From NCBI RefSeq assembly GCF_001039355.2, contig NW_019776080.1:412488-476487 (forward strand): a stretch of 64,000 bases of DNA, in the 5' to 3' direction. Position numbers and translations under genes: made by a program. Of this stretch, positions 13,501-27,500 are shown piece after piece; within the stretch, counting starts at the first letter, position 1; the number at the start of each line of letters is the position of its first letter. The notes beneath the pieces were generated by a model. It was given only the letters and a program-made list of their open reading frames with translations, was not told where the DNA came from and ran no database searches. This DNA is from Lingula anatina (taxonomy: Eukaryota > Brachiopoda > Lingulata > Lingulida > Lingulidae).

Positions 13501-16500
13501 ATATGGCTTTTGTGGTATGGTCAATTTGTATTGTTGTAGTTGATTTTCTCAAACATTACTTTTTCAAACTTACCAGGAGAAAAATGAATAAATGTGACAT
13601 TATTTCTGAAATACTTACTTAAAAAATAATTTAAAGGTCTTGTCTAATTCAAACTGTATCTTTTGGTTGTGTTCTTCCGTTACATTGTAATGATCATGAC
13701 CCCCCCCCCCATTTTTGGTAAATTTAGTTTAGATAGTAGGCTTTTTTTTTTTGGGGGGGGGGGGGGACACACCCTTAGCATGTCACTTTGAATATACATA
13801 GATACCATTTATGACATTGTTTCAACTGTCTTTCATGTTACACTACCTAGCTATCTCTATATTTACTCTGAAAATGTATCACCCCTGTAGATACATCATT
13901 TTATTCAATATCCAGGGAGCAGCATCTGTTACTTAATGTTATTGTTGCAGAAAATGCCCCTGGCTACGAGTGGGCTAATCAGATCCTTTAGGCCATAGTG
14001 TTATCTGCTACTTGTTGCTCCACTGAGGGAAAGGCCCCAGCAAGCAATCCCAGCATGCCATAGAACACCTGGTTTGGGCAGGGGGGGGGTGTAAATGTAA
14101 AATTTATTTGTTATTGATACAAGCTGTACTGTTGATAGCAATCATACGTCCACCCACAGCATGTTTTCTAGGTAATAGGTTCTAAACTTGTTAAGATCTG
14201 TTATGAGTTAACTTCATGAAGTGATTGTGGCAAGCCATTAAAACTATAATGTGATTGTAATTGGTTGACTGTTTTGGCGACATGCAGTGACGGTGACATT
14301 CATTGCAATCAGTGTTGTTATATATTGGAACCTGGCTGTCCTCGGAAGATTCAGGATCAGCTTTTGTTAGTGATGTGTAGACTTACCCACACAGAGAAAA
14401 CCATAGAGAGAACCGCAGAGTAAAGATATTTGGATACATGTGTCCTACCAGCATTGCTGAGATAGGGGGTGATGGTAACCTCATTTTCTGCTGTTTTCTT
14501 AGGCATATTTTCCCAGGCATTTTGAGGAGTGTGAATGAGAGTCAGGTTATGGACACCTAGTAGTGATGTCCAATACGATTATTGATATGCCAAAGTGGTG
14601 GGTGACTCAGGCAAGAGAGGTAGGTATGGGATCCACATGGTCTGAAACAAATTCAGGGAAGGAGGGAGGGAGAGAAACAAGCTCAATCACCTGTATCAGT
14701 CATTTCACTGGTCTTTCATATTGGCCAGTTTGAGCATCAGAATTCACTGAACTGTCTTTCAGTTTAGATAAATAGTTAACTCTATCTTACTTGAGGTCGT
14801 TTCATTTTCTTGACATAATTTTTTATGGAGCAGACCAGTCATGAATTTTGCATAACAAGAGTGATGGCAGAACAAAAATAGTCAATGGAGGGTATTTCTG
14901 TCGATGGGACACTGTTTATCTAGATTGTTGTAATTAATTTGATGTCAGACGAGATCAGCAGTGGTCCAGGCCGATGATAATCAATACCCACAACCCGGCC
15001 TCCCTCCCCCTTGAAAAGAAAATGACCAGTTTGCAGAAAGATGGAAAACTGTCTTCAGAGGTATATTATTCCTGCCGTCTGAGATGGGGGATCCTGCTGA
15101 CTCTATTAAAATCTGACAAAATAAACAGTATCTAGTTTTATTTGGACAGTTTATCCTTGACACTTTGTTGAACATTTCACACGCTCTTGCTGCCTCATCT
15201 GATTCCATAATCCTGTAGGGTTGATCTGATAACATACAGAAATATTTTATAGAAAAATGAAAAAAAAGTTGTTTGAAGAAAATGAATAGTTTCATTATCT
15301 TATGCCACAGAATCAGTTACTTGGGGGGGGGGGGGGGGGTGAGAAAAAAAGATAATTTGATGATAACCAGTAGAAAAGGATGCTAATGTGCTGGTTGAAG
15401 GCAGTTTTAAAAAGTATTGTTATAGGATGGGAGATGAAATAAGGACTCTCCTTGACAGCTTCATTTCCCTAACCCTACAATACTTTCTCTTTGCCTTGCC
15501 TTTTCATCTTCTTTTCTTTAATGTTAATTTTTTTTTACAATGTAGTTTTATTTTTTCTTTCTCATTGACCACAGTTGGAATCTTGTCAAAAACTAGTACT
15601 GATGAGCTCCTTTATTTTTTTCATCAGATATTGAAAAATGAATTGCTGAAAGATATTTTTCATCCTTACAGAAATTATAGATTATTTTCATTCATTTGCA
15701 AACAAACATTTGACATGCGTGTGCATGTTCGAACAGCTGCAATTCTGGCACCTTTCATGTCCAGTCATAAACGCGCAGAAAAACAGCAATCTCTAAATTG
15801 GTTCACCTCTCTTTCTTTCCAGCTTAGTTTTGATTGATAGTTTATATTTAAAGTGCAATTTGGTTAGGGAAAACTGATGCATTCGGTAAATAACTTTTAA
15901 TAAGCAGAAACTCACTGTCGACAAGTATCATAAACACTCCACTCACTCTAATGGCTCTGACGTGCAGTATGACTGGAACTGTTTCAGAGATGGATGAAAA
16001 AAAGGATAAAATGTTGGTTAAATTGCCAGTTTTTTCCCCAGTTTATAGTTTACTGCTAACTTCAGCTGTTACTATGAACTATAACTCCTTTTTTTGCCAT
16101 TTGCACCCGGAGAATCTGGATGTTGAGGTGTGTTCAGACACAACCCCAGATTGGTTTAGGTCTAAATTAAGCCACAGGATATAAACAATCAGATTAACCA
16201 TTATTTTAAAGCATTCCTTAGTCCCAAATCATTGTAGCCAGCCTTCTACCCACCCACTCTCAAATTTGCACAGCACGGTATTTAAAAACATAGTATTGGA
16301 ATTTAGTGTTTTATATGTTGCAGTGAATGAGGATCTCTTTCGGGGGGGAGGGGGGGTTGCGAGGGGGGCAGTGATCTGGGTGCTTACAACTTCAACAGTT
16401 TTGTTGACATTTCTTTTCTTGCTCTCTTGTGTGAAAATGTGTAATGCGTCTGGAAGACACCACTTACTGTGTCTTTGTGTTTTGGTAGCAGTGTGTACAG

Positions 16501-18535
16501 TGGAAAATGTTCTGTCGTCTGTCTTGGTAGTCCTTGTTTTGGAACAACAGTGTAGGTCTGCTGTGATCCTGGAGATAACAAGCTTGTTTTTAGTAGCAGC
16601 CAGAACTCCTGGTAGGGAATGTGTGATTTTGTACATGGGAAGGCGGTGATAGAAATATGAGTGCTAAGTAGGCATCAAGAAAAAAAAAGGATAAGTAAAA
16701 GGATAAGTAAAAAAGGAAAAAGAAACAGCATGATTAGTTTCAGTTTTCACTGAGAGAAAGAAAACTAATTTTATTTTTTAATATAATATTTAAAGTAATA
16801 TTAAAGATTAAAAAACAACAACAACAACAACAAATGGTAAATAACAGAAATCTATTCAAATGTACACTTCATTCTGTGATAAAAAGATAGCACAAAACAC
16901 TGTAATATGTAAATATCTGAGCTGTTTCTGAACCTTCAGCAGCTATATAAACTGTTCAAAAAAAGAATTCACTGACCACTAAAAAAGTAATAAAAAACAA
17001 ATTAAACGAAATGATACGGCCATCTGTGCTGATACTTGGTATTATAGAAGGTGAAATATGTGCCAGGAAGCAAAGTTGACCACCAACTGCTCCCTGGACC
17101 ACATCAAACAAACCCCGTGTCAACTTTGAGAGTGGGAAAGTCATAAATAAACTCTGATATAGCCAAAGACTTTCTCTTCAGGTGCGTACAAGTGCATTGT
17201 TTGTGATTTCACTTTAGAAGATATAGGCTGGAGACTTTAGACTTGCATGCATAGCCTGCACAAAAAACAGGTGTGACCGAAAACTTTTGGCCTCAGATAT
17301 TCAGTTGGCTGAATTCAGTTCCAAGTAGTTCACATGTATTTGAAATGTGTGACTATTAGTAAATAGAGAAGTGACATGAAAAGACTGTCACAGTGGGGAA
17401 AAATGTTATATCATTGTAGCGTAATGATGTAGGTTAAAATGATGTGAAGTATCTTCTCTGATCTCATCAATCAATGATTTCTGGGACTGAGGTGAGATTT
17501 CCCATTTCTGAAATTTAGACTATTTTCACATGGATTGGTCCACTAAACTGAACTGGTCCACTTTTGAGAGATTGCAACTTTCAAGGCAGTAAAAGCCTAT
17601 GTAAAACAATTGCATGTTGGGGTCTCTCAAAATGGACTAACCCAGTAAAGTATTTTGCCTGTGGTGAGAAGTTAATAACAGGTGTTAATCTATTGTTTTA
17701 ACATTATTTAAGTAAGACATTGGCCAAAGATCTATGCATCTTGAGTACTGTCATTTTGGTTACTCTGATTTATTGATTACTTTAAAAAGATTCTGAATGT
17801 CAAAATTAATTGGTTCCTATGCTGTCACAGAGGCTGCCTTTCAAGGTAATAAGGGGATGGCCCCCTGGTGGCCAGTAAGTGAAACACAGGCATGACTGTT
17901 AAAATGAAAATTTTGGTAAAAACTGAAAACTTCCTTGACCAGTCGGTTTTTCTGGGTGAAAACTGATCTAGGTGCTCCAAAGTTTCAATTAAATTTCCAG
18001 AATAAGAAACTCTCTTTTTGAAATTACTGATTACAGGCCTAGGCTTGCTGTCTTTTTAAAGTCTGGCTTATATTTTTTGAGTTCGCGCTAACGTTTATGA
18101 CTGCAAAAAGTACATTTTTGTGTAAGGCAGCATAATCGGGTGAGGTTCTACATGAAACAATTTTTGCCTAGACTGTGTTTCTGTGTAAAACAGAGACCTG
18201 GATTGTAATTGATCAAAATTTTCAGCCTTAAAGTGGAAAACAACTTAGAGGGCTCATTCCCAATGAAACTATCGTTCTACGTAGATAGGTCCTATTCCAC
18301 AGGGACTCTCCCAGAATGATTCACAGATAAACACGCTTCCTCCTGGCATTGAGTCGAATACAGAAAAGCTGGTGATTATACGAGCACATTGGAAACAAGA
18401 CAGCAACAAGGAGAAGTTGTGTTCATCTGTTAATCTGATTGCATTCAGCCAGGGTCCCTGTGGATTGGGTCTACATAAAATGATAGTTTCATTGTGCCCT
18501 TAATTTTGGTTCTTTAATGAAACTGGGCCCAGGTC

Positions 18536-18588
<53 letters not shown>

Positions 18589-21500
18589 GATGTCAAGTTC
18601 AATGGAGAAATTTATTTTTATAACTTTTTACATGTGCTTTCATGCCTCAGTGTGAAGGAAAGGATTAGAGTACCAGCCTGGCTTTTATATTACATCTTTG
18701 AACATTAAAAGTTGTAGAAAGTTAACTCAAAAGCACCTGACGGCTTTGAATGCAGATGTATAGTTTTAGCTAGAACCTCTAGCAATCTGTGAAATCTATT
18801 TCCACCCTATGTCTGTTTAAAATTATAGTATTGTGGCTCAGGGCCCCATGCATAAAGACTTCTGTTCTTTTTATACGTGCCAAACAATTGGCTTTTTAAT
18901 ACAAAAATACCTCGCAATAAATTAAGTTTTCATTGAAACTCTATGCATGGTTATTGCTTTAACTGGTGAGTCAGCAATACTAGGTGGGAGTTAAATTTAT
19001 GATTTTTTTCAGTAAAATGAGTTATACTTCCTCAGTTTGTGCTTTAGAGCAAGAAAAAAGTAATAACAGTTGGCTTCATTTTGAAATGATTTCCTCTGGC
19101 AATTCACTGCATCGATGAGTAGGAATTTTAATTTAAAATTTGGAAAGAAATCAAAGAGTCTGGCTTGTGAGAAAAAAAATGAAAATTTCATCATAAGATT
19201 ACTGTCATGACGTGAATAGTAATTCCATTTGTCCTGAGTCGTAGGGAAAGTATTGAAAAATACAAACCAAACTTAAATCCATGGTTAGGGGGTACAAAAA
19301 ATTGGTAAATTTCATAACATTACTCTGGTTACCGTGGTTTCAACAAATGGTGGGAGCTGATTGGTTGATAATCCCCCAGACACGAAACATATGAAACACA
19401 TAAAGCGCAACACGCACCAAAGCATTGCTGGCAGCATATTTTGAAATAATTTTTTTTACGATTTTTTGCTCTTCCACAGCAGCTAGCTGACAGATTGAAT
19501 TTAAGCTTCAGCTGAGAAATGAAAAGGTCAGGAAGACGAAGTATATACCTTGCACTGCGGAGCAATTACTTTGAGAGAAATATCTTCATTTCACTAACAA
19601 TTTGAGATGAAATTTCCAACAAGGTTCCCTTATGTGTAGGGTCAGAGACTGATCAGTAGCTTCTAGGGTGTTTTTGTTATTTAAGCTGTTTTAATTTGCT
19701 TTTGATGGTACATTTTGTAATGTAAGGGGCAAATTGACAAAAAAATGCCTCAGAATTGTAAAAAGGGGTTGGCAACCATTGTCATTTTGCAGTCAGAAAC
19801 AGCACGGTAATAAGTCAGAGTTTTCCAGTTCTGCACAAAACATTTAAATGTATTAATTTCATATAAAAAAGGGAGTTTAAAAATGAAATACAGCACAGAT
19901 TCCAGTGAATACATATTTCCTTAGCTTGAGCTGCCCTCTTTTGTACCAGTATGATGAATCGCGCTTGAAATTAGTTTCACCACATGATGGCGGTTTCCAG
20001 TAATCTTGCTATTTTTTGCGTACACCCACTTTCTAGTTTTTGACACAAAATTCATATTGGCGTTGACAAATTGTGCCAAACTTGTTAAAATTTGAAACAG
20101 GTGGGAGTAAAAGTGGGAGGAATTCTGCCATATTGAAATTTGTCAGCACCAATTAGTGAACATGGCACACTGCTCAGTTATGTGCCTTTATACTTGAAGA
20201 CAATGAAAAAAAAAGACCAAAAATGAAAATATGAATTTTGCTTATTTCAAAAACATACTTTTTAGTGGAGAACAATGTATGGATTGTTCAAAACATAACA
20301 TATTTGAAATTTGAAAGGCACAAAAAACAAAAGAACAAATAGAGATCCTCCTTTAAGAGGCATTTGAACCTGTAGCTGCTTTTTACATCCACATTTTCCA
20401 CAGAAATGTTTGCTTTTAAGCAAAAACTAAAAAAAAAAGTAATAACAGTTAGAGATGATGGGAAGTATTCGCTGCATGAAGTTAATATCAGATGACCAAA
20501 AGAAAAATATTTATTCAGCCATGTGTCTAAACAAAGTTGTGACTCTCTTTAATGCCAGGGGGACCCCAAAGGGGAACTTTTTTTTTTATAAAGTTAGGAC
20601 TACTGTTTGGGTAATACGTGTAAGTTATCACAAATATGAGGGCCCAAATATGACAAGAAGCTTTTCAGGTACATATATTTATATCGGTATGCGTTTTCAA
20701 TCATGGCATAAGTGCAAGGCACTAAGCATAATCTATTGGTTTGTACCAAAGATTCATAGGCTGCCTTTTTTCCACATAAACAGATTCATCTTTGATGTGA
20801 TTAATGAAGCAAAAATGAAAACTTTCCAGAAGGCCTTGGAGGAAAAATGGCTCCAGGGAGGTGGTTTGAGGTCCAGGGCATCTTCTGATGCAAAAATTTT
20901 TTATAAATGGTTAGAAATTTAATTTTAACACTTATCCAGTCCCAGTAGATATTTTAGCAAGACCCTTTTTTTAATGCAAATTCATCATCTTAGCATTAAA
21001 GTTCAGTGGCCAAACTGGAGAAGGAGGGACAAGCTCTTTCTTGAAGGCTGTAAGATAAGTTATGTAGAGAGCTCCACCTACAGGAGGGGCAGGTAAATAC
21101 GTTCTCAGATAAATGGGCAATAATGAATTGTGCATTTGTGCAGATATTAGATATCTGAAGATTCAATTAGTAAGAATGCTCCTGCATTGCATCAGGGCAT
21201 TTAGATATAACTCTGCCCAAAGTTACGCACCGAGAAAAGAAGGGGGGTAAATCACGACCCTTTTAGTGTCTTATCAGGTTTCCTCTTTCATGAAGATAGT
21301 GTTTATGATATCATTTTTACAAGAGGGGAAGTGAATTAAGTCCCTGGTGGCATTAAATTTTAAATGTACTGGGTAGATGAGTTGTAAAGTGAAAATAAAT
21401 TTGAGGACAGAAAAAAAAGTGATGGTTTTTATTAGTGCATGAAGGGAATGAAGGATGGGCAACATCTCTTAGATGTCAAAATGATAATAAAATTAGTAAT

Positions 21501-24500
21501 GTGGTATCCATTAGCCTAAACGCCCTGTTGCTGCCATAGAAAAGCTCAGCTATGAGTTCCTGTCTCGGATGAAAATAAATACCCCAGTTATACTTAATTT
21601 ATCATAACAGGAGTGGTTATGCAACTCAGGATTTTACCTAAATTTAATAAAGTTTCTTTGATGTGTGTGTGGGCATTTCATAACCCCTAGGTCAGATTTC
21701 CAAGTTACCTAAGATTTTTGAAGTGGAAAAATAAAGAGAGAACTTCAGACTTATTAAGATTGATGAGATAGGAGAGGGTTTTCCTTTTTTTTTACCACCA
21801 GAACCCCTGTCCCCTTTAAAGGGTAAGGCTTCCATTAAGATATGAGGTATCAGAAGACTTATTTTGAAGAAAGTAGAAAAGAGCGTATCAAAATGTGTAA
21901 GTTAATATGTTTGTTGATATACGATACTATTTATCAGTGAAGAAATGTTACTGGTTGGGATTTGCATAGCGGGTTTTTGTCCTGTCGTGTACCCAGGAAA
22001 AGGTAGATCTCCTCGTGTCATCAAAGGTTTGATGGGGTTTGAAGAGGGGACGGGGGGGGGGGGGGTCANNNNNNNNNNNNNNNNNNNNNNNNNNNNNNNN
22101 NNNNNNNNNNNNNNNNNNNNNNNNNNNNNNNNNNNNNNNNNNNNNNNNNNNNNNNNNNNNNNNNNNNNNNNNNNNNNNNNNNNNNNNNNNNNNNNNNNNN
22201 NNNNNNNNNNNNNNNNNNNNNNNNNNNNNNNNNNNNNNNNNNNNNNNNNNNNNNNNNNNNNNNNNNNNNNNNNNNNNNNNNNNNNNNNNNNNNNNNNNNN
22301 NNNNNNNNNNNNNNNNNNNNNNNNNNNNNNNNNNNNNNNNNNNNNNNNNNNNNNNNNNNNNNNNNNNNNNNNNNNNNNNNNNNNNNNNNNNNNNNNNNNN
22401 NNNNNNNNNNNNNNNNNNNNNNNNNNNNNNNNNNNNNNNNNNNNNNNNNNNNNNNNNNNNNNNNNNNNNNNNNNNNNNNNNNNNNNNNNNNNNNNNNNNN
22501 NNNNNNNNNNNNNNNNNNNNNNNNNNNNNNNNNNNNNNNNNNNNNNNNNNNNNNNNNNNNNNNNNNNNNNNNNNNNNNNNNNNNNNNNNNNNNNNNNNNN
22601 NNNNNNNNNNNNNNNNNNNNNNNNNNNNNNNNNNNNNNNNNNNNNNNNNNNNNNNNNNNNNNNNNNNNNNNTCAGGTATGTTTAATATGTTATCGTGCAT
22701 TTAGAAGAAGACATTTTACTCTGAATTTTACTTGATTTTCCCTGTTAACTTGACTCCAGTCAAAAAAAAAAAAAAAAAAAATTGAGGTACTGACCTGGAA
22801 GAACTTTCAGAAAACTTAGCCTTCCATTCAAATCAATTGAGTGCCATTCAGAGAGAAATAACATCATTTCATTATTATCTATAGACAAAAAAAAAAAATT
22901 CTTGAAAAAATTTCTAACTAGAGCATTGAAATTCATGTTACTTTTCACATGAACTTTCAATGGCATTTCACACTCTTATAAAGAGCAGGGATTGAATCAT
23001 TTTGAGGAGTTTATATACAACTTTGAACATTTCCGATGTACCTGGGGTGTAACTTTTCATTTGATGGGGTTAAGGGATGCCAAGCCTTCCAAAAGGGGAA
23101 CAGATGTTGTACAGCAAACAGAAGACAACATATTGCATTTCACACTTTTAAAAGCAGAGCTTTCAAGATGTCAGTCATGTGGCTGCCCACAACTTACCTG
23201 TACCTCTGTGAGTATGTGTATGTGTGTGTAAAACTTCAGCTGCTGAAATTGCAAAGTTTGATAGAAAGTTTACTGTGTTTTTTCGGAAGATTTGTTTAAA
23301 CTGAAAGTGTATACTTGCATGATAGATTTACAGCTTAAAGAAGTACACAGGAAGAAATGTTATCCCAAAGTTTCTTGTCATTCCCTGCCCAAGTCGAAGA
23401 AATGTTTTAAAATCCAATAACATGATTTAAGCTGCTTGCAGTGATTGAAGGGCAAATATATTCCTTGAGACTCATTTATTTAGAAATTAAATGATTGATG
23501 ATAAATGATTGGTCAACAGAGAGACTCCACAGGTATTAAAACAATTCTCCAAAATACCAAACAAATACCTAAAAAATGATCATAGAAGACAACAAGAGAT
23601 AGTTTTATAAAACCATTGTTTTAGAATCACTTTTGAAGAATTAAAAAAATTATACTTTCAAAACCTATTTAAATAAAACCTAGCATATGTTTGGTTTGGT
23701 GATCATGATGGAAAAACAAAAGTAAATTGGATCTCTTTTTCTTGCTAAAGTTTATTGTATGAAGGAGCACTGTTACTGCTTATGTCCTTTCTCCCCTTTT
23801 TAAGGACCCTAATCTCACTAACTAATACAGTGGTGACTCCAGGTGTGCTTGTATATTTTTTCAAGGAAGAGGTACGTAAAGGCATGTGGCTTAATTAATT
23901 CATTATGCCAATTAAAGGCACTGATGCGTCTTCCAGAACTCATTTTGATATCACTTCAAGCCAAGTGAGGCACAGGGTAAGTAGACAAGAGTTAAAAGAT
24001 GTATGTTGTTATCTGAATGTAAGTTTTCTGAATTACCTATTTAGTGCTCTGAAATGATGGTTCTTGTTTAGAAACAGGAGAAAAGATGTTGTCAAGTTTT
24101 ATTAGTATATATGAATATTTGGTAGGTTTTGCTTGCTTTGTTGAAAAATCATTCCAAAATTCTGCCCTCTGTAAGTCAAAAGAAGTACATGTAATGCTCT
24201 GTACCTATATGAGTTTCAGTTTTTGTTGAGCAGAATTTTTATTTTCAGTAATACCACTTTTCATTTTATACACTATGTGTCCTGTGGTCATTCGTAAAAG
24301 AAATTAATAGCTAACTTTTGAAAAAAATGATATATTTGGTGTATTTTTGTATTTGAGGAAATGGGTATAAAGCAGTGCTCTTTCTGCTGATTAATGTTAT
24401 TTAGGCTAAGAAATTATAAACTATCAACTGCGCAATATTTGAAATAATTTACCACATGTTTTAGACGATGTAGCCCATATTATGAGCACTTGTAACAACA

Positions 24501-27500
24501 CAAAGCTGAGAACTTTAGACAGAAACCATTTATTGTGCATAAACAACGTCCCTACACTACAGAGTCTACTGTTCAAACCAAAACCATGTTGTCCGTGTGT
24601 TCAAATATGTAACTAATACGAGATGAGATTTGCTGGACTTGAGTTAATGTTTGTTAAAACATGAAAACTACTCCATATTTGCAAGTTATATTGGCAAAGA
24701 GATGTGTAGCCCGAGACCTCTTTTCCTGCCATTATAGATTCACAAGTGGCGGAGAGTAACTTGTATTATTCATATCATCACAACATTTTGAAAAGTGAAG
24801 GTAGATCAAACAAATCACCAAAGACGCAAATTAAATTAATGTAAATTTTGGTTTTCATCTGAATTGGCCACATTATCCAGCAGACGACACTGTAGACTAC
24901 ATATTTAACAACAGATGAATGGGAAATTTGGAAGTAAAGATTTAATTTAATATTCCATTACACCGTTATGAAAGGCTTGCTATCATTGTAGGGCTTAGGC
25001 ACATATTTACAGTCTCAACAGAGATTCCTGACTTTTACAAAACTTGGGTATTAAAATTGTATATAAGATTGGCAGGACAATATTGACTTAATACTGTGGC
25101 GGAACGCACAAGGCATATTCATATTTGGTTTGTCTTGGAGACAGTAGCACGATCTCAGATATTGGAAGTCATAAGCTTTGACATTGTTTATACACAATCT
25201 AGGCCTTTGGTACCTTTTTTGTTTCCCTTTTAGAGGATGATCAATGGAAAATTGATGATTTTCATGTTCGGGGCAGATGAAGTTGGAATCATGGTGGACC
25301 CAAAGATGAATGTGGATGTGTACTTGTCACTTCACACCTTTCATTTTTTGTATTTGTTTTCCAGAAAGCTTGTTGTCTCCTCATTATTTCTCTCCTTGAT
25401 AAGATGCGGAGTCCTTATCTCCCAAGATCTTCATCCTGTCCTATGAACAAATGTATTTATGTGTTGTCTGTGCCAAGCCTAATTTAGTCTGCTTTGTGTA
25501 CATTTCCCATTGAATTATTTGAAAAATGATCACCTTAGGGAATTTATAAAAATGTATTCAAATATTTAAGAAGGGGAGACCCTGGTTTACTAACTAAATA
25601 CATTACAGCGAGGCCTTTGTGATGCTTACTGTGTGTAATGTAACATGGCTTCTGTAGGGGTCCACTGGACTTGTTTTTGACTAAGTAACAAACACAATTA
25701 AAGACTCTGCAAATCCAACTGGTACATCGTGGATAATAGGGAACAACAATACCGCGATGGGACACTGATCCCATTTTGCGACGAATATTAATAATTCCCC
25801 TATGTTCATAAAATGAACTACACTGGCTAACTAAGTTAGGATGCGCCCTATTATTAGATTAAGGGAACTTGAGCTATTTCTTGATATTGTTAGACGACCG
25901 CCGTGAGCATTCTTAAAATATGCTTTCTATTGATTCGTTTTCCCCAAAGCTTTTAAGATTTCAGGGGGATATGATTTTCTGGGTAATGAAAAAGCGATAC
26001 AGACAAGTATGGAAGACAGTAACGTTTGAATTAAGATCGTCTCTGAGGTCAAACCCTTGTAATTATTCCATCTCATGTATTGTCAAATCAATGGGATAAT
26101 CAAGTTTCATTCAATTTACCATATGTAAGTAGTTAACCCTGCCCCCTCTACTGGTTTACCTTTCAAATTTACAATGACAGTGACATTGTAGGGAATATTA
26201 TGTTTCTTAGCAACCTTGTTGCCTATCTTAGCAACTGTCCTGCCACGGGGAGGCTGGTTGGCTGTAATAGACCCACTGCGCAATTAGAGTGATAAACTCG
26301 GTGATGAGGTAGCCTCATAACTAATCTAAAATGAAAGACTATGGTATATTGTATTGTGAAATGTGACCTTATCCCTGCTCAGCATTACCTCGAAATTTGT
26401 CCCGATAAAGGGGGGAAATGGTGTACTTTGATGATAAATAGATAGATATTCCTTGCATTAAGATGTAATGTGGGATATATTGTAGCAGGAAACAAGGACA
26501 CATATCTACAACAATAGAAGTTTTGTCAAATCTCACATATATTCTTAAAAGGCATTGGGAGGAAATGTTTATCTGTTGAATTAAAGCCACTTAAAACAAA
26601 TTTTGTAAAATTACCCACATGAGTATACCATGTTAAATGGCATTTAATCTGTAGTACTTGGATGAAAAACAGTGAAATTTCAGATCACACACACAGTTTA
26701 ATTAAGGCAAGGGATTGCAGTGAATTTAGTTTCTCCTGAACAAATTAAGAAAAAAAATGTTGAAAATTTTAGGAACAGATTTTTAAATGAATGAAAGGAT
26801 TGCATTTTAAATCTGATTAAAAAGTATGTTTTACTGAAGTATTTTGAAACCATGGAGTTCTTCCATTGCCTTGAATTAAAAATAAAATTTAAAAATAATT
26901 ATTTTGGTAATTTATCTTTACTTCAAGTAATCATAGAAAGGAAGGATTGTTGGAATCAACTAGTAACCCCCCCCACACACACACACAAACACACATACAG
27001 ACAAACACACAAATACATTTGTAATGGATGAGATAATTTGGTAATAAAAGCAACTTGAACTGTGAATAATATTTGAATTAAAGTGAACCTTGGATAAAAA
27101 TTTTCAAGTCATTAAGCATTCCTGCCTCACATTCAATAGTTCAGAGATCTCTATGAGGTTTCTACACCCAAAGACAGTTGAAAGTGTGTGTGATTCAATT
27201 ATAGTAATGATAATGAAAAAAAATGGACATAAACTTGTTACCAAACCAAGAGGTTAATTGGTAAGTAAATAAGGAACCAAACAGACAAATAAGAAATTAA
27301 TAAGAAACAAATGAAAGTAAAACAGATAAACAGAAAAAAAAAAGAAAAAGAAATGAATATAATGGAAAAAGAAAGGATTGTAAAACAATACTGTAATATC
27401 TAAGATAATGAAAATAAGTATAAAGAGTAGTTCAACGAATGGATGATTTTTTGCCCACTGGTAAAGGGCATGCAACTGGAAAATAGCAAACTATCCACCC

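Noticed and set aside
21945-22704. Long open frames of about 220-250 codons on both strands
   Set aside because: They are almost entirely N from the assembly gap; the few real residues are a poly-G translation.
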